Part shown: positions 26,185-33,866 of the stretch, in pieces
Layout of the letters: each line of letters starts with the position of its first letter
How positions within the stretch are numbered: the stretch's first letter is position 1
Source: Patescibacteria group bacterium
GTDB lineage: Bacteria > Patescibacteriota > Microgenomatia > UBA1406 > GWC2-37-13
Assembly (NCBI GenBank): GCA_025057905.1
Contig: JANWUX010000002.1
Coordinates: forward strand, 62,001-126,000
Length of the DNA: 64,000 bases
Direction: 5' to 3'
Translations under genes and position numbers: made by a program
Notes under the pieces: model-generated
Told to the model about the DNA's origin: nothing
Database searches by the model: none
Seen by the model: only the letters and a program-made list of their open reading frames with translations

Positions 26185-27963
26185 TCAGCGTTGGTTTTTT
26201 ATAACTTCTACAAATTTTTCTCCGTCCCAGTACCTTGCTTTTACTCTTAGATCAGGTTGCTCTTTTGCTCTTTCTTCTGCAATATATTTGGGTGCATTTT
26301 TATCAACACAAGCATCAAGGAAAACTGAGAAAAGAGTTGCTTGTTCAATTACGGGCTGACCTAGAACAACATGACCATGCCCCCAAGTGTACCATGAGTT
26401 GTTTTCATAGTCTTTACTCATCGTTCCGACGCGGACAAATAAAACGGCTGGTATGTCCAAAGGAGCATACATCCTTGGGGCCATGTTTTGAGGAGGTAAA
26501 CTAAAGTCAAATATTGAATTTCCACTCTGAGCATTGACTTTATCTGGACCAAAAAGGATGACTTTTTTGCCGTCAATAAATGTGAAGTGGATTCCGTTTG
26601 ATTCATCAAAGAAGATTCCTTTTTTTAGTGGCCAAGCCTCAAAGAACCACTCTAGAGCTAGTTGGCCTCCGAGGGTTTTAGGAGAGATAACCCACTGATA
26701 TGGCTCACCGCCATACTTTTGTGCCATCTCATGGGGAGAAAGAGGGTAACCGGGAGGCAGACTATCAATTAGTCTTACAAGTTCTTCATAAGTGATATTT
26801 TGCTTTAATCGATCTATAATATCTAAATCTAAACTTTTATCTTTAGCGAATTTTGCCAGTTCAGCGATGGTTCTTCCCATTAATTTTTTCCACTCACTCA
26901 CACTGGGGTCAAACCAATAAACATTGATATATTGTTGAACGCCATCCTGTTTCCAACCATCTCTAACATGTGGGTTGTCTATAAATTCCTTAACTGCTTG
27001 TCGCCAGGCAATGATGTTCGGTTCAAAATCAACGCAAGGAGTTTTTTCAGGGACGGGAATTATTGTTATTTGTTCGATTGACTCGACTCCTGTTCCTTTT
27101 TCGCCAGTGAAGTAATGAGAATGAGAAGGAAGCCCATCTACTGTCTTTCCTCCTCTTCTGGCAAAGAGAGCTGCAAAATCAAGATTGAGCCTGACATCTG
27201 TGAGTCTGGGTCCCTTATCTGTGTCGAAAACTTTATTAATTTCGTACGCTAATTGTCGTTTGCCATCTTCATCTGGTTCAATTATCTCGTGGTAATTAAG
27301 TTCTTCATTATATCGTACTTTATCAGAGAGAGGAAATGATTCTCCTATCCACCAACCTCTCCAAATTCTCTTTTCAAATTCTCCATCTTTTACTACTTCG
27401 ATTACTCTGATTAAATTTTCGGCAGTTAAATTATTTTTACCTTTACCATCGGGCTTAATAGCTTCTAGAGCTTCTTCATGGGTCACGGGCCAGTTGGGGT
27501 GAAGATGGTCTATCTCAACTATGATTCCCGCCTTTTCTAGGTTTTCTATAACTCTTTTTCTAATTTCTTGTCGTTCTGAAAAAATATTTTTTGAGGAATC
27601 TGATTTATCTGGAGTAGAAACTTGTTTTGGTGTAGGTTCTTGTGTTGGTGTCGGTTTTGGTTCTTGTGTTAGTGTCGGTGTTGGTTCTTGTGTTAGTGTC
27701 GGTCTTGGTTCAGCTTCTTGATATGAAGGGTAGAAAATTTCAATTTTGCCATCATCTCTTTCACAAATAAGAACTTCCCTACCAGAGCCACTTATCTGAG
27801 CTATTTGGCATGAAAATGTTTTTTCTCCCCCTTTTTGTTCTGGGACTTGTGTTTGATTCGAACTCTTATCAGCACCACACCCAGTCAAAGAAATGGATAA
27901 AAGTCCTGTAGCAGCTAATCTTGGAAGAATTTTTAAAAGATCTTTAAAGGCTTCTTTTCTCAT
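26185..27963 (-). CDS. Large lipoprotein with Pro/Thr-rich stalk, unknown function
   Basis: This 592-residue protein has a lipoprotein signal peptide ending at the lipobox LTGC (Cys29). A stalk of repeated PTLTQEP/PTPTQEP units lies at about residues 82-110. A large soluble domain follows (about 130-590) with many aromatic residues and no family I recognise; GLPSHSHYFTGEKGTG and WYTWGHGHVVLG are His-rich patches that could bind metal. It would be lipid-anchored on the outer face of the membrane, consistent with Lgt elsewhere in the window. A strong candidate promoter precedes it. Confidence 0.7.
   Translation of the reverse strand: MRKEAFKDLLKILPRLAATGLLSISLTGCGADKSSNQTQVPEQKGGEKTFSCQIAQISGSGREVLICERDDGKIEIFYPSYQEAEPRPTLTQEPTPTLTQEPKPTPTQEPTPKQVSTPDKSDSSKNIFSERQEIRKRVIENLEKAGIIVEIDHLHPNWPVTHEEALEAIKPDGKGKNNLTAENLIRVIEVVKDGEFEKRIWRGWWIGESFPLSDKVRYNEELNYHEIIEPDEDGKRQLAYEINKVFDTDKGPRLTDVRLNLDFAALFARRGGKTVDGLPSHSHYFTGEKGTGVESIEQITIIPVPEKTPCVDFEPNIIAWRQAVKEFIDNPHVRDGWKQDGVQQYINVYWFDPSVSEWKKLMGRTIAELAKFAKDKSLDLDIIDRLKQNITYEELVRLIDSLPPGYPLSPHEMAQKYGGEPYQWVISPKTLGGQLALEWFFEAWPLKKGIFFDESNGIHFTFIDGKKVILFGPDKVNAQSGNSIFDFSLPPQNMAPRMYAPLDIPAVLFVRVGTMSKDYENNSWYTWGHGHVVLGQPVIEQATLFSVFLDACVDKNAPKYIAEERAKEQPDLRVKARYWDGEKFVEVIKNQR
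27625..27714 (-). repeat. 24-bp in-frame tandem repeat encoding the TQEPTPTL stalk
   Basis: About three to four imperfect copies of a 24-bp unit (plus-strand form TTGGTTCTTGTGTTAGTGTC..) lie inside the lipoprotein gene and encode eight-residue Pro/Thr/Glu repeats. Such repeats can change copy number by slippage, altering stalk length without breaking the frame. Confidence 0.75.
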
Positions 27964-28017
27964 AAATTTTATATGGTTTAAATTTATGAAAATTAAAAAA
28001 AACTTATAATAATAACT

Positions 28018-28045
28018 ATAATATCATATTTTTAACAATTGTCAA
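28018..28045 (-). promoter_or_regulatory. Candidate sigma70-type promoter of the lipoprotein gene
   Basis: On the minus strand, TTGACA (28045-28040) and TATTAT (28023-28018) are separated by 16 bp. The start would fall about 45-50 bases before the ATG at 27963. The -35 element overlaps the last codons of the DUF11 gene. Confidence 0.5.
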
Positions 28046-28697
28046 TAATTTTTTTTCTTAAATAATATCCAAAAGTCCCGGTCAAGATACTAGAAAGTAG
28101 TATACCTATAGTCATAGCTGGCCCGGCATCAGGAATTTTGGTGACTGGCGCTGTTACCAGTTTTTCAAGGCACAGATGAGAAGTATCATCATCATAGGCG
28201 TTAGCTGAAGTAGCCTTGACAAAGTTAGTGACACATAAAACTCCTTTATCAACTGGAAGAGATAATTGAGGGACAATTTTTGTTTTAAGATAGAAAATTT
28301 TTTCTTCATTTACATTAAAATCACCGGCGTTCCAGACGATTTCGCGTGTCTTTTGGTTATAACTCCCGGGAAAAGTTAAAGGCTCAAGGAAAGGGGGTAA
28401 GGTATCGCGAACTTCCATCCCGACTAATCGGGTAGAGGAAACGTTTTTAATTTTTATTCTAAAGAAAACAACTTGATCTGGTTTAAATCGAGGATCGGAA
28501 ACGGTTAGATTGTCAACATATTTATAGCTTCTGGGATCGTCTGAGGTTCCAGGCCAGCCGACGGTCTTGTCAACAATAATTGCATAAGCAGGTCCAGGCT
28601 GACCATATTGACCATAGGAGGCATTTAATCTTCTGGGAAGAACTAAAATTCCAAAGAACAGAATCAAGATGGCGACGGAAAATAATTTTTTTTTCAT
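28032..28697 (-). CDS. Surface protein with DUF11-like domain and C-terminal anchor
   Basis: I prefer ATG 28697 (MKKKLFSVAILILFFGILVLP), giving 221 residues with a clean signal peptide; the track start at 28712 is a TTG. A DUF11-type beta domain follows: FRIKIKNVSSTRLVGMEVRD, TLPPFLEPL, REIVWNAGDF. The C-terminus has PDAGPAMTIGILLSSILTGTFGYYLRKK, that is a short Pro-rich motif, a hydrophobic helix and a basic tail, as in sortase- or exosortase-like sorted proteins. Probable cell-surface adhesin or structural protein. No sortase gene is in the window. Confidence 0.68.
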   Translation of the reverse strand: MKKKLFSVAILILFFGILVLPRRLNASYGQYGQPGPAYAIIVDKTVGWPGTSDDPRSYKYVDNLTVSDPRFKPDQVVFFRIKIKNVSSTRLVGMEVRDTLPPFLEPLTFPGSYNQKTREIVWNAGDFNVNEEKIFYLKTKIVPQLSLPVDKGVLCVTNFVKATSANAYDDDTSHLCLEKLVTAPVTKIPDAGPAMTIGILLSSILTGTFGYYLRKKIIDNC

Positions 28698-28723
28698 ATA
28701 TTCATTTATCAACTTTGCGTAGT

Positions 28724-28752
28724 ATTATACTATAAGAAATTAGAAAAGTCAA
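28724..28752 (-). promoter_or_regulatory. Near-consensus promoter of the DUF11 surface protein gene
   Basis: Minus-strand TTGACT (28752-28747), a 17-bp spacer and TATAAT (28729-28724) lie about 27 bases upstream of ATG 28697. It is among the best -35/-10 matches I see in the window. Confidence 0.62.
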
Positions 28753-28820
28753 CTATAGGATTAGGAAACTCAATTGTTCGTCATTGTTTACTGACTTTTT
28801 GATAAAATCTTCTTGTTCTG

Positions 28821-29381
28821 ATGAAACTCGATGCCCGTCAGCTTCGCCGATTAGAAGAAGAGCGAGCGAGGGGGGTAATGAGAGAAATAACCCGCCTGCC
28901 AATCTTTTTTATTCTCGAAGACATCTTCGATACCTATAATATTGGTGGCCTGTTTCGTCTTGCGGATGCTTTGGCAGTGTCAAAGATATACTTAGTGGGG
29001 GAAACGGAAACACCGCCAAACTCCCGGATTAAAAAAGCTTCTGTCGGAACATATAAAGTGGTCCCATGGGAGTATCAGGAAACAACCGAAAAAGCGATAA
29101 GAACGATAAGAGACAATTTTCAGTTTTCTTCTTCTAGTCTTCAACTTGTTGCTGTCGAGCAACATCCCAAGGCAGTAGTTTACACCAAAGCTAACTATTC
29201 CCTCCCAATTATCTTGATTTTTGGTAATGAAAGTTTTGGAATTAAACCAGAAACTCTTAAAATGGTCGATATGATTGTCGAGATCCCGATGTTGGGGATT
29301 AATAAATCTCTTAATGTGATTGTGGCCGCCTCGATTGTTTGTTATCATTTAATCAATGAAAAGAATATCTTAAAAGTTTAA
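28821..29381 (+). CDS. SpoU/TrmH-family RNA 2'-O-methyltransferase
   Basis: This 186-residue SPOUT enzyme shows the three family motifs: LEDIFDTYNIGGLFRLADAL (motif 1, N-x3-R type), ILIFGNESFGI (motif 2) and IPMLGINKSLNVIVAASIVCYHL (motif 3, the SAM-binding knot). It transfers a methyl group to a ribose 2'-OH in tRNA or rRNA. The target is unclear because there is no extra N- or C-terminal domain. It is followed 17 bp later by a cytochrome b5-domain gene. Confidence 0.88.
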   Translation: MKLDARQLRRLEEERARGVMREITRLPIFFILEDIFDTYNIGGLFRLADALAVSKIYLVGETETPPNSRIKKASVGTYKVVPWEYQETTEKAIRTIRDNFQFSSSSLQLVAVEQHPKAVVYTKANYSLPIILIFGNESFGIKPETLKMVDMIVEIPMLGINKSLNVIVAASIVCYHLINEKNILKV

Positions 29382-29398
29382 GTTGGCTCCATAAGAGA

Positions 29399-29788
29399 AT
29401 GAAAAAAGAGTTAATTTTAGGATTAGTCTTGGTGGTTATTGTCGGAGCCGTAATTTTCTTTCGCCTAAGTAATAACCAAGAGATAACCCCACAATCAGCC
29501 ACCGTTCAGAAAGAGAAGAAATCATCAGACTATCAAGGACAACCAAAAAAATTTAGCCGGGATGAAGTTGCCAGACACGCCACTAAAGATGACTGTTACC
29601 TGATTATTGAGGGCAAGGTTTATGATGTTACTGCTTACATTGATCGCCATCCGGGTGGGCTGGTGATTGCTAGATACTGCGGAAAAGACGCAACCGAGGC
29701 TTTCAATGCCCGAGGTCTTGAAAGAGAGCCTCACTCACCCCGAGCCAGAAAAATCTTGAAAGATTTCTATCTTGGCGATCTGGAGTAA
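29399..29788 (+). CDS. Membrane-anchored cytochrome b5-domain protein
   Basis: This 129-residue protein has an N-terminal transmembrane anchor (ELILGLVLVVIVGAVIFF), a charged linker, then a cytochrome b5 heme-binding domain (residues about 50-128): FSRDEVARHATKDDCYLIIEGKVYDVT, YIDRHPGGLVIARYCGKDAT (HPGG heme motif, first axial His) and EREPHSPRARKIL (second His region). It would be a heme electron carrier on the outer face. It sits 8 bp upstream of an interrupted b-type cytochrome gene, suggesting a two-component electron-transfer unit. Confidence 0.87.
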   Translation: MKKELILGLVLVVIVGAVIFFRLSNNQEITPQSATVQKEKKSSDYQGQPKKFSRDEVARHATKDDCYLIIEGKVYDVTAYIDRHPGGLVIARYCGKDATEAFNARGLEREPHSPRARKILKDFYLGDLE

Positions 29789-29796
29789 TTTTTTTT

Positions 29797-30051
29797 ATGC
29801 TTGATATGGTCTATCAATGGGCAAGAAAAATTCACCGATGGTTTATGTTCGTGACTATATTTTTAGGCGCGATAATGTCGATTACCGGCCAAGTGATGGA
29901 GGGAAATCTAAAGATATTCACTGACGCTTAGGCAAGAGTTCTTCATCGAAACACCGGGACTCTCTTCAGTTTATCTCTTTTAGTGATGACGATTACTGGC
30001 CTGATAATGTATTTCTATCCACTTTGGGTAAAGATGAGAGCTAAAAAATAA
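29797..30051 (+). pseudogene. Interrupted small b-type cytochrome-like membrane protein
   Basis: The frame runs ATG 29797 to TAA 30051 (84 residues plus stops) with one in-frame TAG at 29929-29931. Before it lies RKIHRWFMFVTIFLGAIMSITGQ; after it LHRNTGTLFSLSLLVMTITGLIMY. Two transmembrane helices each preceded by a conserved-looking His (IHRW, LHRN) resemble a heme-ligating b561/PepSY-type cytochrome. The reading frame is perfectly kept beyond the TAG. A single nonsense change or sequencing error, or less likely read-through, explains it. Not in the ORF track. Confidence 0.62.
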
Positions 30052-30187
30052 TTTCTGTTGAAATTAGTTAGTCAATTTCTTTTCTATCCTACAGGATTTT
30101 TTTCAATTTTTGTTAAAAAATTCTTTTTTTTATTTTAGTTGTATAAAAAGGCCTAAATTAAATTAATGATCTTATTAAAAATACCTC

Positions 30188-30216
30188 TTGACAAAATTTA
30201 TAGGATATGTTATGGT
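30188..30216 (+). promoter_or_regulatory. Promoter for candidate small RNA
   Basis: A perfect TTGACA at 30188-30193, a 17-bp spacer and TATGGT at 30211-30216 predict a start near 30223. No long ORF follows before the terminator at 30356-30407. Confidence 0.6.
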
Positions 30217-30223
30217 GAAGTTA

Positions 30224-30407
30224 ATGGCCAGATTATCAGTTGTCACCAAGAAATGGAAATGAAGAGAGAAAAAGAGGCGGTATTTCTTAAACAAGAAAAC
30301 CTGCCCAAGAATCTATGGACCGGATAGTGAAGAAGTGACAGGAATAAACTAACCCAAAGCGCTACCGAGTCGGCGACGTGAGGTCAAAGGCCCGGTGCGC
30401 TTTTTTT
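30224..30407 (+). ncRNA. Candidate small non-coding RNA of about 180 nt
   Basis: A strong promoter and a strong intrinsic terminator bracket about 180 bases that lack a convincing gene. Only peptide-sized frames occur, for example 30253-30327 (24 residues, MEMKREKEAVFLKQENLPKN). The sequence is more GC-rich and structured at its 3' end than its surroundings. It does not match SRP RNA (no GGAAG/AGCAGCC loop), tmRNA (no tRNA-like ends) or RNase P RNA that I can see. It may be a regulatory or housekeeping RNA, or a short-peptide mRNA. Confidence 0.45.
30356..30407 (+). terminator. Rho-independent terminator
   Basis: AAAGCGC(T)ACCG at 30356-30367 pairs with CGGTGCGCTTT at 30393-30403 with one bulged T, and a run of seven T follows at 30401-30407. 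The loop of about 25 bases can itself fold. The tRNA-Leu 3' end on the other strand lies 2 bases further on. Confidence 0.72.
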
Positions 30408-30408
30408 A

Positions 30409-30493
30409 TGGTGGGCGAGGGGAGACTTGAACTCCCACGGGTTCCCCCACAGCCCCCTCAAGACTGCGCGTCTGCCAATTCCGCCACTCGCCC
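30409..30493 (-). tRNA. tRNA-Leu (anticodon GAG)
   Basis: On the minus strand the acceptor arm GGGCGAG (30493-30487) pairs with CTCGCCC. The anticodon arm CAGTC-TTGAGGG-GGCTG gives anticodon GAG. A long variable arm fits a class II tRNA, and the T-arm is GGGAGTTCAAGTCTCCC. Discriminator A and an encoded CCA occupy 30412-30409. Confidence 0.92.
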
Positions 30494-30593
30494 TTATCAA
30501 TCTCTAAATTATATACAAAAAATCCTTCTTCACTCAGGAATTAATCACCTTCAAAAGCAGTTCTTTCGATATAATAGATTACTACTCATATCC

Positions 30594-30665
30594 GCCTGGA
30601 TAGTTTAGTGGCAAAACAAACCCTTGGTAAGGGTTAGAGCGCGGGTTCGATTCCCGCTCCAGGCT
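30594..30665 (+). tRNA. tRNA-Thr (anticodon GGT)
   Basis: A 72-nt cloverleaf: acceptor GCCTGGA/TCCAGGC, anticodon arm AACCC-TTGGTAA-GGGTT (anticodon GGT) and T-arm GCGGGTTCGATTCCCGC, with discriminator T at 30665. CCA is not encoded, unlike the neighbouring tRNA-Leu. Confidence 0.92.
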
Positions 30666-30702
30666 CAGATATTGACTGTTTTAAATTACTCTTTGACTTT
30701 GA

Positions 30703-31095
30703 GTGATAAAATCACTTGAAACCAAAAGAAGAAACTTTTTATGGTTCAAGTTTTTTATTATCCTCATTTTTACAGTTGGCGGTTTGTTTTTGGGAAAGAT
30801 TCTCACAAAAAGCCCAAAGACAAATGAAAATCGAGTTCTTGGAGAAAAACATCAACTTAACCAGGAAAGAAACGATTTTTTGAAAGAAAACTCAAGTCTG
30901 ATTCAAAGAGAAATAATGATTCTTAAGGAAAAAATTCTTGCTGATTCAAATAGGCTTCTTGAGATGACTCAGCAGAAACTGGCGACCTCAGTTGGCGAGT
31001 TTTTCTATCAGAAATCAGTTTATCCACTTATCAATCAGATAGAAAAACTACCTCAGGTTCATCAACAAAAAATAAAAGAATATCTTTGTCGGTGA
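30703..31095 (+). CDS. Membrane-anchored coiled-coil protein
   Basis: This 130-residue protein begins at GTG 30703, the only sensible start. An N-terminal helix (FFIILIFTVGGLFLGKIL) is followed by a charged helical region (LIQREIMILKEKILADSNRLLEMTQ). No family is recognised. It is possibly a bitopic protein with its coiled coil outside the membrane. It lies just downstream of tRNA-Thr. Confidence 0.5.
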   Translation: MIKSLETKRRNFLWFKFFIILIFTVGGLFLGKILTKSPKTNENRVLGEKHQLNQERNDFLKENSSLIQREIMILKEKILADSNRLLEMTQQKLATSVGEFFYQKSVYPLINQIEKLPQVHQQKIKEYLCR

Positions 31096-31178
31096 TCTCG
31101 TAATTTACTCGGCCTTTAGATTGATTAAGCTTGTTCTGATTGAAAAAATGGCGTCTCTTTGATATTCTATTTCTGTTT

Positions 31179-31847
31179 ATGGAAGTTAGATATCTTGGCC
31201 ACTCCTCTTTTCTTATTAAAACAAAAAATACCAAGATTGTTACCGATCCTTATGATTCGGAAATGGTTGGTTTGAGATTCCCAAAGGTAGAAGCCGATAT
31301 CATTACTATTTCTCATTCCCACCCAGATCATAGTCGGGCTGATTTAGTCGGCTCAACCAGTAATGAACCGCCGCTGGTGATTGATCTTCCAGGCGAGTTT
31401 GAGAAGAAAGATGTTCGAATCACTGGTCTTAAAACTTTTCATGATGATCAAGACGGTGCTCAAAGAGGAGAGAACATTGTCTACAAGATTGAAGCTGAGG
31501 ATGTTTCTGTAGTTCACTTAGGTGATATCGGTCTTATTCCTTCCGAAGATTTTCTTGACTTGCTAGGCGAGGTTGACATCCTGATAATTCCCACTGGTGG
31601 TTTTTATACCATCGGGCCAGATGAAGCTGAAAAATTGGTAAGAAAAATTGAGCCTTCGGTTGTCATCCCTATGCATTACTATCTTGCTCAGCTTAATCAA
31701 AGGAACTTTGATAAGTTAAGACCAGTGGCCGAGTTCTTAAAGAAATTCGGCTTAGAGAAAATCGATCCTTTGCCTAAACTTGTTTACAAAAAAAAGGAGC
31801 AAGAAAAAGAGATGGAGGTTATTGTCCTGGAGGTCCAAAACCCGTAA
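31179..31847 (+). CDS. MBL-fold metal-dependent hydrolase (UlaG-like)
   Basis: I start at ATG 31179 (MEVRYLGHSSFLIKT), the canonical N-terminus; the track adds 13 residues. It is 222 residues long. The metal motif HSHPDHS (HxHxDH), VVHLGDIGL and VVIPMHY mark the metallo-beta-lactamase fold of the UlaG-like group. The substrate is unknown; members act as phosphodiesterases or lactonases. It precedes dnaB by 26 bp on the same strand. Confidence 0.85.
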   Translation: MEVRYLGHSSFLIKTKNTKIVTDPYDSEMVGLRFPKVEADIITISHSHPDHSRADLVGSTSNEPPLVIDLPGEFEKKDVRITGLKTFHDDQDGAQRGENIVYKIEAEDVSVVHLGDIGLIPSEDFLDLLGEVDILIIPTGGFYTIGPDEAEKLVRKIEPSVVIPMHYYLAQLNQRNFDKLRPVAEFLKKFGLEKIDPLPKLVYKKKEQEKEMEVIVLEVQNP

Positions 31848-31873
31848 AATCTCTAGATTCCGTGCAGGTGTCT

Positions 31874-33214
31874 ATGACAACTTCTTCTTCTGATTCTCTG
31901 AAAGTGCCTCCTCATGATCTTGAGGCCGAGAAATCGGTTCTGGGAGCGATTCTGATAGACTCAGAGGCAATGAGCTTGGTTGCCGAGTTTCTTCGCCCCG
32001 ATCATTTTTACTCTCCGGAAAACCGAATAATTTTCTCCTGCATGATAAGCCTACATGAGAAGCAGAAACCAATTGACATCGTTACCCTTCAAGACGAGCT
32101 GAAAAAAAGAGACTCGATTAACAAAATTGGTGGAAAAAATTACTTAGTGGAACTAATCAACACCGTACCAACCTCAGCTAATATCGAGCAGTACGGACTT
32201 ATCGTCAAAAATCACTTCATCAGGAGAAGCTTGATTGATCTCTCTTCGAGAATTGTTGAAAAGGCCTTTGATAGTAAAATCGATGTTAGAAAACTTCTTG
32301 ATGAATCGGAGTCAGCGCTTTTTTCTCTCTCCCAAACTCATCTCCATCGTGACTTTGTTGAGCTGAAGGAAATTCTGTCGGAAAGCTTTGAGCGGCTCGA
32401 GGAGTTTATGAAGAAGGGGACTCATCTTCGGGGTGTCCCAACAGGCTTTGTCGACCTGGATCACAAACTGGCGGGCATGCAGGAGTCAAATTTGTTGATC
32501 TTAGCAGCCAGACCAGGTATCGGAAAAACAACCTTTGCTCTTAACATCGCCTTTAACGTTGCTGTTAAAGAAAAACTGCCAGTTGGCTTTTTTTCCTTGG
32601 AAATGAGCAAGGAAGAGCTGGTTGATAGGTTGCTGATAAGTGCTGCCGATATCGACGGCTGGCGACTAAAGACCGGTCGTCTTTCTGATGACGATTACAA
32701 AAAACTTGTCGAAGCAATGGGAGAACTTTCTGATGGCCTAATATTTGTTGATGACACACCCGGCCTTTCGGTTATTGAGATTAGGACCAGAGCCAGAAAA
32801 TTAAAGATAGAAAAAGACGTAAAACTTCTCATTGTTGACTATCTTCAATTAGCCAACGCCGGTCGCTACTATGAATCCCGAGTTAATGAGGTTTCGGCAG
32901 TGTCTCAAGGATTAAAAAATCTTGCTCGGGAGCTGAGAATCCCGATACTGGCGATTTCTCAACTGTCTCGAGCGGTTGAAACTCGAAGTCAAAAAAAACC
33001 ACAACTCTCCGATCTCCGGGAGTCAGGGAGTATTGAGCAGGATGCTGATGTGGTAATGTTTTTGTATCAAGAGGACGAAACTGAAGAGCTTCTGGTTGAG
33101 CAAAATAAACGCCTAATAAAACTTTTCGTGGCTAAGCACCGAAATGGCCCCACGGGCGAGCTTGATTTAATGTTTCGAGGTGATCGAGTTAGATTTTACA
33201 GTGTCGAAAAATAA
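31874..33214 (+). CDS. dnaB: Replicative DNA helicase DnaB
   Basis: Start chosen at ATG 31874, 12 bases inside the track's GTG. The product is 446 residues. The N-terminal domain begins PPHDLEAEKSVLGAILID. The RecA-like helicase core has ARPGIGKTTFALNIA (Walker A), FSLEMSKEELVDRLL, LLIVDYLQLA (Walker B) and ISQLSRAVE..SDLRESGSIEQDAD. It is the hexameric replication-fork helicase. Normal length and no intein. Cotranscription with the upstream MBL gene is plausible. Confidence 0.96.
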   Translation: MTTSSSDSLKVPPHDLEAEKSVLGAILIDSEAMSLVAEFLRPDHFYSPENRIIFSCMISLHEKQKPIDIVTLQDELKKRDSINKIGGKNYLVELINTVPTSANIEQYGLIVKNHFIRRSLIDLSSRIVEKAFDSKIDVRKLLDESESALFSLSQTHLHRDFVELKEILSESFERLEEFMKKGTHLRGVPTGFVDLDHKLAGMQESNLLILAARPGIGKTTFALNIAFNVAVKEKLPVGFFSLEMSKEELVDRLLISAADIDGWRLKTGRLSDDDYKKLVEAMGELSDGLIFVDDTPGLSVIEIRTRARKLKIEKDVKLLIVDYLQLANAGRYYESRVNEVSAVSQGLKNLARELRIPILAISQLSRAVETRSQKKPQLSDLRESGSIEQDADVVMFLYQEDETEELLVEQNKRLIKLFVAKHRNGPTGELDLMFRGDRVRFYSVEK

Positions 33215-33224
33215 GATTAAAGTT

Positions 33225-33818
33225 TTAGCCGTGGACAAATAATTTTTTGATAAAGAAAGAGATTGCTAAACCGTAAACGGCACCAGCGACAACATCGAGA
33301 ACATAATGAACTCCAAGATATACACGGGAGTAGCCAATTCCCAAGGCCAAGAGAAAATAGAGAGTTTTTCTTTTTTTATCAAAAAAAGAGAGAATTGAGG
33401 CCAAGGAAAAAGCGATCGTGGCGTGGCTAGAGGGAAAGGAATAGTCGTTAAAGAAAATCTTAGGCAATTTTGTTTTTTCCATCAAGAAAATAAAATTTTG
33501 ATTGGTTTTTCTTGGTTTTGGTCTTGGCCGTTTGAATATGTTCTTCATCACCACCTCGCAGAGAAAAAAACTTGACAAAAGAGTGATAAAAAAAACTAGG
33601 AGAAATTGCCTGTCTTTCTTAGATATGCCCGGAGATTTTTTTTCTTCGAGGAAAACAATCAAACATACAATAATCAACCAAACAAGAACACTGCTTCCTT
33701 GAAGAGAAAAAAAAGAAAAGAAAAAATCAAAAAGAGGATTACTTGGGAAGAGATTTTGAGCCATGGAGGTAATCTCGACATCAAAAACAAGGATTCTTCC
33801 TAGAGTATAATTTTCCAT
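33225..33818 (-). CDS. PAP2-family membrane phosphatase
   Basis: This 197-residue protein has five to six membrane helices and the three-part acid-phosphatase signature: KRPRPKP (domain 1), SFPSSHATIAF (PSGH-like domain 2) and SRVYLGVHYVLDVVAG (domain 3, SRxxxxxHxxxD). It is likely an undecaprenyl-diphosphate or phosphatidylglycerophosphate phosphatase, recycling the lipid carrier used by the envelope glycosyltransferases. It is divergent from a HAD gene with 48 bp between the starts. Confidence 0.88.
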   Translation of the reverse strand: MENYTLGRILVFDVEITSMAQNLFPSNPLFDFFFSFFSLQGSSVLVWLIIVCLIVFLEEKKSPGISKKDRQFLLVFFITLLSSFFLCEVVMKNIFKRPRPKPRKTNQNFIFLMEKTKLPKIFFNDYSFPSSHATIAFSLASILSFFDKKRKTLYFLLALGIGYSRVYLGVHYVLDVVAGAVYGLAISFFIKKLFVHG

Positions 33819-33866
33819 CTGAGTTTTGGTTTTATATAAATTAACCCAAACCCCCCATTAAATTCA

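Noticed and set aside
27625-27714. CRISPR-like repeats
   Set aside because: The units are 24 bp, contiguous without spacers, and encode a Pro/Thr stalk in frame.
30356-30403. ACCGAGTCGG resembling the 3' part of a Cas9 tracrRNA
   Set aside because: No Cas gene, no repeat array and no anti-repeat are present; the similarity is a short chance match within a terminator stem.
30224-30407. tmRNA or SRP RNA
   Set aside because: No tRNA-like acceptor/T-arm ends for tmRNA and no conserved SRP apical loop sequence.
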